Source: Vibrio sagamiensis NBRC 104589 (GTDB lineage Bacteria; Pseudomonadota; Gammaproteobacteria; Enterobacterales; Vibrionaceae). Taken from it: a DNA stretch of 64,000 nt. Location of the stretch: the NCBI RefSeq assembly GCF_007990935.1, contig NZ_BJXJ01000012.1:51750-115749 (forward strand). Direction: 5' to 3'. Both the position numbers and the translations under genes were made by a program. Below, piece after piece: positions 1-7,728 of this stretch. Numbering within the stretch: the stretch's first letter is position 1; each line of letters begins with the position of its first letter. The notes beneath the pieces were generated by a model that saw only the letters and a program-made list of their open reading frames with translations, searched no databases and was not told where the DNA came from.

Positions 1-344
1 AGCAAATTTCTGTTTTAAACGGCGAAGGTATCATGTTGAGAAGAATTTCAAGCCTTTATATTCCAGGGAGAGGAGTAGATTTACTAAAATTTAAGCGCTT
101 TGAAGACGATGAAGCCGTCGTGATTGGATATAAACCAGGAGAAGGACGTTTACAAGGTAAAATGGGCTCATTACTTGTAAAACTGAAAAACGGGATCGAA
201 TTTTATATCGGTAGTGGTTTTAGTGACGATGTAAGACGAATTCCTCCCAAATTGGGAACAACGATAACTTTTCGTTTTAATGGGCATACTCAAAACGGTA
301 AGCCTAAGTTCGCTCGATTTATCAGAGAAAGGCTTGAAAGATAG
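1..344 (+). CDS. ATP-dependent DNA ligase, C-terminal part (5' end outside window)
   Basis: The reading frame is already open at the left edge, so this is the C-terminal 110 or so residues of a longer protein. The visible part contains the end of the nucleotidyltransferase domain (GEGIMLR, then LLKFKRF with the motif V type lysines) and a small OB-fold with the signature IGSGFSDDVRR, followed by the FARFIRERLER tail. This matches the small periplasmic-type ATP-dependent ligases of Vibrio and Haemophilus, which seal DNA nicks using ATP rather than NAD. A signal peptide would lie outside the window and cannot be checked. The internal ATG at 33 is not the true start. It ends 28 bp before the convergent DUF3080 gene. 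Confidence 0.85.
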   Translation, partial: QISVLNGEGIMLRRISSLYIPGRGVDLLKFKRFEDDEAVVIGYKPGEGRLQGKMGSLLVKLKNGIEFYIGSGFSDDVRRIPPKLGTTITFRFNGHTQNGKPKFARFIRERLER

Positions 345-372
345 TTTTTTATGTAGTGTCAAAATGACAAGT

Positions 373-1404
373 TCACCGCTTATTGATGTTGACACCACAT
401 TCTTTGAAAAGTCGTTGCCAGAACTGAACGTGATCTAAAATTGCTTGTTGAAATTGCTTATGAGTTTGACTGAGACTGTATGTCTCTTTTAATAAAGACA
501 TGCGTTGTTCAACTAGAGAAATACCATCGCTAAGTTCCCAATAGGTGCTGTCCAGATAAGCTAGATAAGGCTGAATTTCGTTTATATAAATAGAATTGAA
601 CACATTATTTAGGTAGAGGAAACGTGTTTTATCACGCTTGGGCAAACAAATAATTGAGGACCTATTTTTTTCTAAAACATTTGTCGTATGTTTCAACCAT
701 TGTTTCGAGCTTTTTAATGAATAATAAAGCTTACCAATTAAGCGTGTTTTTTCAAACTTTTCTTGGAAAATTAGAATACTATCCTCAGGCAGCTTATCAG
801 CGTGTAAAGTTGGAGTTTGATAGTAATTGCTTAATGTACTGAGCCCTTTTTTTATAAATATAGTATCTGCATCGCCTTCATTAACCAGCCATTGTGATGA
901 AGTTAATTGTTTTCGCATCGCGACACTTGTAAAAAATAAATTATCTAGATGGGTGTTGAAATGTTGCCACTTCTGTTGATTCAAATTGATCAATGAAGCC
1001 TTATCTTGCTCACCTAAGTTAGGGTTTTGTAGGCAGGTCTCTAAAATTTTTAGGAGCTTTACTTGATAATCAAAGTCATAAAATGCGTCTTGAACTTTGC
1101 CAAGTTGATTATTCTTTTGTGCAACTAAATCGAAGAGACCGCATTCACGAAGTTGAAAACTTTCCAGTAAACCTAATGAAAGGCGAGGAAGTGTCTGAAA
1201 AAGAGAGCGCTTGGATGGAATCGTCACTGGCGAGCTTGCATCAACTGAGGAATAAGAAACCTCAAGTATATTGGTTAATCTTTGATGGTATTTACCAAAA
1301 ACTTTTTCCTGTGATGAATTCTGAAGATCACATCCAACAAGGAAGATTACATAGATAAATGAAAACCCAATTTTGACGATTGGTTGTGCTCGATCTTTAA
1401 ACAA
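373..1404 (-). CDS. DUF3080 family lipoprotein
   Basis: A 343-residue protein with an N-terminal hydrophobic stretch ending in a lipobox (FLVGC, Cys at about residue 25), so it should be exported and lipidated. The stretch RECGLFDLVAQKNNQLGKVQ and the following helix-rich region fit the gammaproteobacterial DUF3080 family, whose function is unknown. The start is a TTG preceded by a good GGAG ribosome binding site 8 bases upstream; no ATG is available before the lipobox. It is convergent with the ligase gene and lies downstream of norM on the same strand with a gap of about 200 bp, so it is probably a separate unit. The family call is from recognised sequence pattern only. Confidence 0.75.
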   Translation of the reverse strand: MFKDRAQPIVKIGFSFIYVIFLVGCDLQNSSQEKVFGKYHQRLTNILEVSYSSVDASSPVTIPSKRSLFQTLPRLSLGLLESFQLRECGLFDLVAQKNNQLGKVQDAFYDFDYQVKLLKILETCLQNPNLGEQDKASLINLNQQKWQHFNTHLDNLFFTSVAMRKQLTSSQWLVNEGDADTIFIKKGLSTLSNYYQTPTLHADKLPEDSILIFQEKFEKTRLIGKLYYSLKSSKQWLKHTTNVLEKNRSSIICLPKRDKTRFLYLNNVFNSIYINEIQPYLAYLDSTYWELSDGISLVEQRMSLLKETYSLSQTHKQFQQAILDHVQFWQRLFKECGVNINKR

Positions 1405-1601
1405 AAATTGGCTCCTGACAATATTAAAAAAAACAGAACATCAATGCCCTTATTTCTGAGCCGTTGCGAAGAATTTGTCGCTACACCAAATAAAGTCTTA
1501 GCGGCCGATAAGAAGAGGGGCGTCTCACAGAGGGACTATTCTGGAGCCCCAGCTATTGATACTCGATATAGTCCTAGTACGATCAAAGTGGTGGGCAAAA
1601 T

Positions 1602-2972
1602 TTATTGCTGTGCGAATTTCAATTGTTTTTCTGAAGGTTGATTATGTATCCAGTGTAAGCGAAGGCCTAGAAGAATAGCAGCAACAGTAAGACCGATGAT
1701 AAAGCCTAACCAAAAACCTTGAGCTCCCAAAGGTTCAGTTAGCCAATCGGTCCTTGCTAATACAAATCCAACTGGTAAGCCCAGTAACCAATACGCAACA
1801 AATGTACAATAGAAAATAGCACGCATATCTTTGTAGCCACGTAATGCGCCAGCGGCTATAACTTGTATTGAATCAGCACACTGATAAATAGCCGCAAATA
1901 CAAGTAATGTAATAGCGAGTTCAACGACTTGGGTATTCTGAGTATAAAGGAGAGCGATATTCTCCCGATAAATTACAGTCATAAGCGCCGTAATTATTGA
2001 AAAAGCGAGGCCTAACAATATGCCGACTCGAGAAGAAATTTTTGCGGCAGTGGTATTTCCTTCACCAAGTCGATAACCTACCCTTATACTGACCGCAGCA
2101 CCAATACTCATCGGTAACATGAATATTACAGAGGAGAAGTTGATAGCAACCTGGTGTGCGGCTACGATAAGTGAACCTAGTGGTGAGATAAGTAGTGAGA
2201 CTACGGCAAATAGAGTCACTTCGAAAAAAATTGCAGTGGCAACCGGAAAACCTAACTTAAACAGGCGCAGTTGGGCCTTGAGTTGAGGTTTATGGAATTC
2301 TCTGAAAAGTCTGATATTGTGGAGCCGTGGTGAAAGGGTTACGTATATAACCAATAAAATGAACATAATCCAATAAACAATAGTCGTTGCTACGCCACAT
2401 CCAATACCGCCAAGAGCTGGTGCTCCAAGTTTACCGTAAACAAAAATCCAATTGAGTGGAATATTGAGTACAAGTCCAATGAAACCAATAAACATTGCAG
2501 GTTTAGTCATAGATAAACCATCGGTAAAACTGCGTAAAGTTTGAGATAATAAGAAAGCAGGTACGGCGAAGATGACAGCATGTATATAGCCGAGTGTTTT
2601 GGTTGTCATCAAGGCTTCTACTTCCATCAGTTTCAGGATCTTTGGTGTTTGTAGTAGAACAATAATAATAGGGACACTGATCAATAGTGCTAAGGTCATA
2701 CCTTGCTGAACTTCAAATGGAATTTTAACACGACGTCCAGAGCCATTGAGCTGCGCAACAATAGGTACTAAAGCCATTAGTAATCCAACACCAAATAGGA
2801 TAGAAGGGAGCCAAATACTTGCTGCTATGGACACTGCAGCCATGTCAATCGCGCTTACACCACCTGCCATGATGGTATCGACAAATCCCATTCCAGTTTG
2901 AGCAACAGATGCAACAAATACAGGGGTTCCTAATTTGATTAGGTTAACGGCTTCTTCTCGATAGCAATTCAC
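1602..2972 (-). CDS. norM: MATE-family multidrug efflux pump NorM
   Basis: A Na+-coupled inner-membrane exporter of cationic drugs and fluoroquinolones in Vibrio. Twelve hydrophobic segments are visible, and the first repeat carries SVAQTGMGFVDTIMAGGVS, characteristic of NorM. The second repeat begins near FKLGFPVATAIFFE. I prefer the GTG at 2972 to the upstream TTG at 2984: it gives 456 residues, the length I recall for V. parahaemolyticus NorM, and has a GGAG ribosome binding site 5 bases upstream. In several vibrios norM diverges from the riboflavin synthase gene ribE; here the upstream side holds only a short ORF and then the T3SS, so the local context has been rearranged. Confidence 0.95.
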   Translation of the reverse strand: MNCYREEAVNLIKLGTPVFVASVAQTGMGFVDTIMAGGVSAIDMAAVSIAASIWLPSILFGVGLLMALVPIVAQLNGSGRRVKIPFEVQQGMTLALLISVPIIIVLLQTPKILKLMEVEALMTTKTLGYIHAVIFAVPAFLLSQTLRSFTDGLSMTKPAMFIGFIGLVLNIPLNWIFVYGKLGAPALGGIGCGVATTIVYWIMFILLVIYVTLSPRLHNIRLFREFHKPQLKAQLRLFKLGFPVATAIFFEVTLFAVVSLLISPLGSLIVAAHQVAINFSSVIFMLPMSIGAAVSIRVGYRLGEGNTTAAKISSRVGILLGLAFSIITALMTVIYRENIALLYTQNTQVVELAITLLVFAAIYQCADSIQVIAAGALRGYKDMRAIFYCTFVAYWLLGLPVGFVLARTDWLTEPLGAQGFWLGFIIGLTVAAILLGLRLHWIHNQPSEKQLKFAQQ

Positions 2973-3281
2973 ACCCAACTCCAAATATGATTAATGGGAA
3001 ACTATAAAAATGACGTCAATGTGCTTGACTTACACTAATACATTTTATTGTTATTTGAAAATATCAAAAAGAGGTACTTGTCTAATGTTCACTTTCAGAG
3101 GGAGATATCCTCTCACTCATTTGCATAGAAGCCAAATAGTGAGGCTAACAGAATATACTTATTTATGAAAGATAGGCAAGCTTGTCGATGAGATCTATAC
3201 TCTTGATACTTTCAGTCAATGGTTATATTTACAACGGTAACTTTGGAAGTGATTTAATAATATTGGATTGAGGTTCTTATC

Positions 3282-3419
3282 ATGATTCTTAATAAGTACT
3301 TTGTTTTTCTACCAATGGCACTTGAAAAAGAGGCTAAAAGTAGTGAGAAAGCTGTATCAGAAAAGGAAGCTCAACGTCAAAAGCTAGTTAAGCACGCTCA
3401 GTACCTCGGTGGTATATAA
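3282..3419 (+). CDS. Small charged protein, 45 residues, unknown
   Basis: A short ORF starting MILNKYFVFLPMALEKEAK and ending QYLGGI, with a GAGG ribosome binding site 8 bases before the ATG. The first 13 residues are hydrophobic and the rest is a highly charged Lys/Glu helix-like stretch. A strong bidirectional terminator follows 28 bp after the stop, which supports a real short transcript here. I do not recognise the family. It sits just outside the exsE end of the T3SS and may be unrelated to it. Confidence 0.45.
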   Translation: MILNKYFVFLPMALEKEAKSSEKAVSEKEAQRQKLVKHAQYLGGI

Positions 3420-3447
3420 GTGATGAAAATTTAATGTCTTACCACCA

Positions 3448-3487
3448 AAAGGGCAAACATCAAGGTTAATCTCGATGTTTGCCCTTT
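3448..3487. terminator. Bidirectional Rho-independent terminator
   Basis: A perfect 14-bp inverted repeat (3448-3461 with 3474-3487, core AAAGGGCAAACATC) around a 12-nt loop, with A/T runs on both sides. It separates the small rightward ORF from the leftward exsC-exsE unit and marks the left border of the T3SS locus. Confidence 0.9.
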
Positions 3488-3519
3488 GTATGACTGACTG
3501 CTTCATAGCCATTATGTTC

Positions 3520-3798
3520 TTAACCAAGTAAGGTAATATTCCTATTGGCTAATGACTTAGCGTTGATACTACTACTTGCAATGAATAAGTTCTCGCTTCC
3601 TTTTACAGGAAGTTGTTCCACTAAGGAGTGCTGTAAGGAATCTTTAGCTAATGCGCGCCTTTCTGCTTGTTCACTAGAATCAAGCAGCGTTACCTTACGA
3701 TTCATGAAAGTTCCTTCTTTTTTATCTCCTATCGAAGCATTATTGTCGAAATGAGTTATGTTCATGTTATTAGGAGTGAAACGAATACCATCTGACAT
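3520..3798 (-). CDS. exsE: Probable ExsE, secreted T3SS anti-activation regulator
   Basis: A 92-residue hydrophilic protein with no membrane segment, encoded 7 bp downstream of exsC on the same strand. In the Pseudomonas and Vibrio T3SS1 circuit, ExsE binds the chaperone ExsC when secretion is off and leaves the cell through the injectisome when it is on, which frees ExsC. The N-terminal region is rich in Asn, Ser and Thr, as in many type III substrates. ExsE proteins are poorly conserved, so the name rests mainly on position and size next to ExsC rather than on sequence. The right-strand ORF over the same DNA is a shadow. Confidence 0.65.
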   Translation of the reverse strand: MSDGIRFTPNNMNITHFDNNASIGDKKEGTFMNRKVTLLDSSEQAERRALAKDSLQHSLVEQLPVKGSENLFIASSSINAKSLANRNITLLG

Positions 3799-3805
3799 AA
3801 TATAT

Positions 3806-4252
3806 TTAGACCCTTAGTTCTGAAAAAGCTGAGGCAGCTAAATTACTGTCGGAGTCAACATGTGTTGCGAGTAGAGATTCCCACTGTTCAGCGTGATTGA
3901 GTAGCTCAGTTAAAGTTTGTTCAAAATTTTCATAACTTAAATTATCTACAGTAATGAACGTATTGAGACAAAGTTGATGTCTATGATTATCCAAACTGAA
4001 AAATAGCTGATGTTCTGACCAATGATAGTTGAAGGCTAGAAATGAACGATGCATCTCAATGTTAACCATCATTAGGTCAGTAACTTCTGCTTCAATTTGC
4101 AGTGACTCAGAAGCAGGGTGATAGATAAAATGTACTTTAAGTTTGTCATCAAAAGCCAGTCCCAGCTCATTATCTGTTAACTGCAATCCTGACAAGCCCG
4201 TTTGTTGAGCAAAAGTATAGAAAATCTCATTTACGAGTTGGCATGCTGACAT
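3806..4252 (-). CDS. exsC: ExsC, class I T3SS chaperone and anti-anti-activator
   Basis: A 148-residue acidic protein with the alternating helix and strand pattern of CesT/SycE class I chaperones: an N-terminal helix followed by strands such as KVHFIYHP, SLQIEAEV and LCLNTFITV. In the Exs cascade, free ExsC binds ExsD and so releases ExsA to switch on T3SS genes. It is the first gene of a leftward unit with exsE and diverges from exsB. The 349-bp upstream region carries a promoter-like site with the same geometry as those of exsD and vopN, so autoregulation by ExsA is likely. The identification joins fold pattern, size and the exsE/exsB/exsA neighbourhood. Confidence 0.8.
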   Translation of the reverse strand: MSACQLVNEIFYTFAQQTGLSGLQLTDNELGLAFDDKLKVHFIYHPASESLQIEAEVTDLMMVNIEMHRSFLAFNYHWSEHQLFFSLDNHRHQLCLNTFITVDNLSYENFEQTLTELLNHAEQWESLLATHVDSDSNLAASAFSELRV

Positions 4253-4601
4253 AAAGATTACCTGAGTTAGTTTTTAACAAATCTAAGACTTTTATTGTAT
4301 GAAGTTTACTAAAAATAGTCTCAAATTTTTATTTATTAGTCGTAGTGTCAATATTGAGAATGTTAACCCTTATTAATGGTTATTAATAAATATTAAAAAA
4401 ACAATATGGCATGAGTTTAATAAAGGGCGTTTTTTATTTCCTATCTATTGTATTTTAAGATGTTTTTTGTGAGAAAATGTTAATGCATAACTTTAACACT
4501 ATCCTGTGAAATTTAATTTTTAAATTTATTACCAATTAGGTTGAATCTTACTAAAAAAAAATAAAGAATAGATTTTGTTCGGAGAATGAAGTAAATCTAT
4601 T
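4253..4601. other. Intergenic region between divergent exsC and exsB
   Basis: 349 bp, very AT-rich, with several short TTATTAAT repeats. It holds the exsC promoter described separately. A near match on the plus strand (A-run, 6 nt, GGC, 6 nt, TTAAT at about 4394-4420) points toward exsB but lacks TGnnA and a clear -10 box. No other gene is seen. Confidence 0.6.
4280..4330 (-). promoter_or_regulatory. Putative ExsA-dependent promoter of exsC-exsE
   Basis: Read on the minus strand: AAAA (4330-4327), 6 nt, GAC (4320-4318), 6 nt, TAGTA (4311-4307), 21 nt, TAGATT (4285-4280). The layout equals that at exsD and vopN, except that TGnnA is TAGTA. The A-run, GnC and TGnnA elements and the long -35/-10 spacing are known from Pseudomonas ExsA promoters. 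Assignment is inference. A competing sigma-70 -10 (TACAAT) lies inside the spacer. Confidence 0.5.
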
Positions 4602-5000
4602 ATGAAACTAAAGACTATTATTAGTTTATTTTTTAGCTTTGTGATACAAGGTTGTACTCAGGTTATACCGATGTCATCTGGCTTTTCAAATGCACTTCAA
4701 TCGGATATTTCTGGTTGGATATCAGCTGATGGCTATATTCCTCCTGTAAGTACTGTTGTTCAAGTTGAAGTTTGTGCAATGATTGAAAATCAATGCCTTA
4801 CAGTATCTAAGCAAGACTACAAAGGTATGCAATTACCTGTTCATTACTCTATTTTACTATCACCGGTACAGGCTGGTAATGGGCAGATGAAGGTAAAGGC
4901 AACGCTGATATCTTCTGGTGAAATCTTAGCCATAAAAGAAGAACCTTATGTATTCTCGCCTGGTGGGACAAATAAGAATATAGCGTTCGATATTATTTAA
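4602..5000 (+). CDS. exsB: ExsB/YscW-type pilotin lipoprotein
   Basis: A 132-residue lipoprotein: a short signal peptide ends in the lipobox VIQGC (Cys at residue 18). The mature part reads as a beta-sandwich of the YscW/YbaY pilotin type, with VVQVEVCAM, then LPVHYSILLSP and GQMKVKATLI. In Yersinia (YscW) and Pseudomonas (ExsB) this protein carries the secretin (YscC/VscC) to the outer membrane. It lies directly upstream of exsA, as in other T3SS1 loci, although 243 bp separate the two genes. The mature domain has a clear Cys pair (CAMIENQC) that could form a disulfide. Confidence 0.8.
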   Translation: MKLKTIISLFFSFVIQGCTQVIPMSSGFSNALQSDISGWISADGYIPPVSTVVQVEVCAMIENQCLTVSKQDYKGMQLPVHYSILLSPVQAGNGQMKVKATLISSGEILAIKEEPYVFSPGGTNKNIAFDII

Positions 5001-5243
5001 AAATTAATAATATTACTCACCAGTCTAAATTAGTTAATGGTTGTTAAGATTTATTAATGATTATTAATAAAATTGGTTGGGTGAGATTGATTGCCTAGTA
5101 TTGACTATTGAAGAGTCTTTTCTAGAATATCCACCACACATATTGATAATTAAATTACTTATAAGTGGGTATAGAATACCTGCGATTCTTATATTTTGTT
5201 GAAAAAATACTCATGGCTTATTTTAAATGAACAATAAAAGAGC

Positions 5244-6146
5244 ATGAGAAATGATAGTAGAGCCCTAAGTTTCTTTGGGGGTTTATGTATTTTATTTAGT
5301 ACTTCACGGTATTTATATCAGGAGACACACTTGCAAGCGATTAAGACTATTTGCCATGGTGAAACACAAGAAGAAGTGTATCACTCTGAGCATGCTCAAA
5401 TTGTTGTTGTCCACAGTGGTCAATTGCGTGTTCAAACCAGTAATAGCACGATAGACATTATTGCAGGGCAAGGTTTTTTTCTGGCACAGGGAGAGTACTA
5501 TCTTGAGTATCTAGTTATTGATGAAGAGTTTAATGCTTCAGTGATTGAGTTTAGGCATGATTTATTAAGTCAGCTCTTACTCAAACATAGTGATTTACTG
5601 ATGGCGTTACCCAAGACGCAAAGTAATGCGAATGGCTTATTTGCGTTCGGACTCAATGCACTTGTTGAACATGCTCTTATTGGAATGCGAAACCTTGAAA
5701 AGCAGCCTCTTCCTGCCGCGATCATGCACTTGAAATATGAGGAATTGTTGATTTTGCTACTGCATGGTGAGAGAGGTGATGAACTTCATTCTTTATTGCA
5801 CAATATTACTGATAGTACAGCTGATAGACTGCACCGCTTTATGGAACTTCATTACTTAAAAGAGTGGAAGTTGACAGATTATGCTAAAGAGTTTGGTGCA
5901 AGTCTTACTACATTTAAAGAGCTTTTCAATGAGCATTATGGCGTGTCGCCGAGAGCTTGGATCAGTGAACGGCGTTTATTACATTCACATAAATTACTTT
6001 TAACAAGCAAGATGAGCATTGTCGACATTGCTATGGAAACAGGGTTCTCTAGCCAATCTTATTTTACGCAAAGCTATCGACGTCGTTTTGGAACGACCCC
6101 AAGTCGAGTTCGCTCTAACGAAGAGCAGGTGATTGCTGAGCAATAA
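5244..6146 (+). CDS. exsA: ExsA, AraC-family master activator of the T3SS
   Basis: A 300-residue regulator. Residues 1-170 form a cupin-like N-terminal domain, the part that ExsD binds in Pseudomonas. Residues 195-290 form the two helix-turn-helix units of the AraC family. The C-terminal half is nearly identical in pattern to Pseudomonas ExsA: FMELHYLKEWKLTDYAKEFG, LTTFKELF, SPRAWISERR, MSIVDIAMETGFSSQSYF and YRRRFG. It should activate T3SS promoters carrying an A-run plus GnC and TGnnA. It lies between exsB and exsD on the same strand, and the site predicted for exsD starts only 15 bp after its stop codon. Confidence 0.95.
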   Translation: MRNDSRALSFFGGLCILFSTSRYLYQETHLQAIKTICHGETQEEVYHSEHAQIVVVHSGQLRVQTSNSTIDIIAGQGFFLAQGEYYLEYLVIDEEFNASVIEFRHDLLSQLLLKHSDLLMALPKTQSNANGLFAFGLNALVEHALIGMRNLEKQPLPAAIMHLKYEELLILLLHGERGDELHSLLHNITDSTADRLHRFMELHYLKEWKLTDYAKEFGASLTTFKELFNEHYGVSPRAWISERRLLHSHKLLLTSKMSIVDIAMETGFSSQSYFTQSYRRRFGTTPSRVRSNEEQVIAEQ

Positions 6147-6160
6147 AATGCCCGAAGACT

Positions 6161-6211
6161 AAAATTTTCTGACTAATTTTGAAAGGCATTGATTTGTGGA
6201 TTCATTAGGAT
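6161..6211 (+). promoter_or_regulatory. Putative ExsA-dependent promoter of exsD-vscB-L
   Basis: AAAA (6161-6164), 6 nt, GAC (6171-6173), 6 nt, TGAAA (6180-6184), 21 nt, TAGGAT (6206-6211). It has the same spacing as the vopN promoter, starts 15 bp after exsA and ends 73 bp before the exsD start. It fits the A-run/GnC/TGnnA description of Pseudomonas ExsA sites; binding itself is inferred. Confidence 0.65.
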
Positions 6212-6284
6212 CTGAATGATAAGAACACAACCATGAATTTAGCTCATTTTGGACTATTCGAAGTGGATTCGGAGAAGAAGGCAG

Positions 6285-7268
6285 ATGAAAAAGCAATATT
6301 TTCAAGATCGTATTAGCTTTCCTAGTAACCAAGTTAAGAAAAGGAAAGTTTCGATATTGAAACAAGGTGCTCGATACGAAACCGATGAGAAATTAGGAAC
6401 TCGATGCTCAGATAATATTATCAATGTTAACTACCAACAGTTGAGCGTCGAAGGAATTATTAACTTTGAACAGTTGTCTTTGTTACAACGTTTATTAGGT
6501 CGAACAGCTGTTGACTGCATTTTGACCAGTCGGTTTATTAAGACGCATCGGCTATTAGGGATTAAATTAGATAAACTATCTGTTCGCCTTTTATTAGAAA
6601 TAGGTGGTCAGCTAAGTGATAAACGTGTATTGGTAAATTTTGACCAAAAGTTGGCTTATATTAATCAATGTTTGGGCTATCGTTTTAACCTCGGTGCCCC
6701 ACAAACTTTGATGCAGTGTATTTTTATCACCCTAAAAGAATGGCTAAATCATAAAATCGGGGTTGATGCACTTGAAAAAACATCAAAAGTAAATCAATTA
6801 ATTAAGCAATTAAATGCCCAGCAAGATTATTGGAATCGAATGTCTGAAGAGGCAGAGTATAGTGTGTTTGCCTTGCAGCAAATTGAGCTATTAACTGAGC
6901 AACAAATAGAGTTAAAACAGCAGTATAAGAATAAGGTAGAGGATTCGTGCCCCCTTCAATCACACGATGCATTATTAGCAGATTGGCGTCCAGCCTTAGA
7001 TAAATTGAGATCATTTAATCGTTTTGAAAGTGTTGATGCTGAATTTCTATCAGAGTGGAAGAAATGGTGCTCAGAAGTTCGTATTCAGGGCCCCGAGCTG
7101 AGTGAAGTATGGAATGCATGTGAACTTGCTTACAATGACTTAAATGCATTATCAAAAATTTGGAAGTGGTTTCAGGAGATGGAAACGGTCAGTAGCATCG
7201 ACCAATACTATTTTGATATCCAAAGCACGCAATTTGGACATAGTTGCAACCACCATAACCCTAAATAG
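6285..7268 (+). CDS. exsD: ExsD, anti-activator of ExsA
   Basis: A 327-residue soluble protein, rich in predicted helices, with a coiled-coil-like stretch (about residues 175-220, QQIELLTEQQIELKQQYKNK). In the Exs cascade ExsD binds ExsA and blocks DNA binding until ExsC titrates it. I chose the ATG at 6285, which follows a strong GGAGAAGAAGG ribosome binding site, over the longer frame from 6249. It directly follows exsA and its own putative ExsA promoter and is the first gene of the vscB-L operon, which is the T3SS1 arrangement. It is longer than Pseudomonas ExsD (276 residues). The call uses position and the CDWRPAL-like helical core rather than a strong motif. Confidence 0.8.
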   Translation: MKKQYFQDRISFPSNQVKKRKVSILKQGARYETDEKLGTRCSDNIINVNYQQLSVEGIINFEQLSLLQRLLGRTAVDCILTSRFIKTHRLLGIKLDKLSVRLLLEIGGQLSDKRVLVNFDQKLAYINQCLGYRFNLGAPQTLMQCIFITLKEWLNHKIGVDALEKTSKVNQLIKQLNAQQDYWNRMSEEAEYSVFALQQIELLTEQQIELKQQYKNKVEDSCPLQSHDALLADWRPALDKLRSFNRFESVDAEFLSEWKKWCSEVRIQGPELSEVWNACELAYNDLNALSKIWKWFQEMETVSSIDQYYFDIQSTQFGHSCNHHNPK

Positions 7269-7280
7269 AGAAGGTTTTAT

Positions 7281-7709
7281 ATGTTTGAACAGCTAATGAG
7301 AACGCTTTCGAAGTCATTAAAGATGGAATCCTTTTTACCACTTAGTGATGGTTCTTATAGCCTAGAAGTTGATAACTTAGTGGTTGCTATTCAACAGCAT
7401 TCAAATTGGATCTTATGGGAAACCTCGTTATCTTTCCAGTTTTCAGAGCAGTATGATTATCGAGAAGAAGCATCTATTAAGAAATGCATGTTGCACACGA
7501 TGAGAAAACTGAGAAGCTCACCGAGTACTTTAACGATTAATAAAGATAAACAGCTAGTAGTACAAGGAAAAATTAAGTTAGAAGATTGTTCAATTGAACT
7601 ATTTATCCAATATCTTTCTGAGCATATTACATTCGTAGAATTACTAAACGATGAACTCGAACAAGAGCATGTTAATAAAAGTATAAACCAAACAGTTTGG
7701 CTTCCGTAG
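7281..7709 (+). CDS. vscB: VscB, T3SS chaperone (YscB-like)
   Basis: A 142-residue protein with a class I chaperone profile: an N-terminal amphipathic helix (MFEQLMRTLSKSLKM), then strands such as YSLEVDNLVVAIQQ and ILWETSLSF. In Yersinia, YscB pairs with SycN to escort the gatekeeper YopN; here the partners would be SycN and VopN, encoded near 35 kb. It lies 12 bp after exsD and 19 bp before vscC in the same operon. Length and position match the V. parahaemolyticus arrangement; sequence similarity alone would be weak. Confidence 0.75.
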   Translation: MFEQLMRTLSKSLKMESFLPLSDGSYSLEVDNLVVAIQQHSNWILWETSLSFQFSEQYDYREEASIKKCMLHTMRKLRSSPSTLTINKDKQLVVQGKIKLEDCSIELFIQYLSEHITFVELLNDELEQEHVNKSINQTVWLP

Positions 7710-7728
7710 CGGTATACCGGTAGAATTG

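Noticed and set aside
654..1641. Plus-strand ORFs opposite the DUF3080 gene and norM end
   Set aside because: They are antisense shadows of well-supported genes with no motifs of their own.
3545..3754. Plus-strand ORF over exsE
   Set aside because: The opposite strand gives a better gene with the right position in the exsC-exsE unit.
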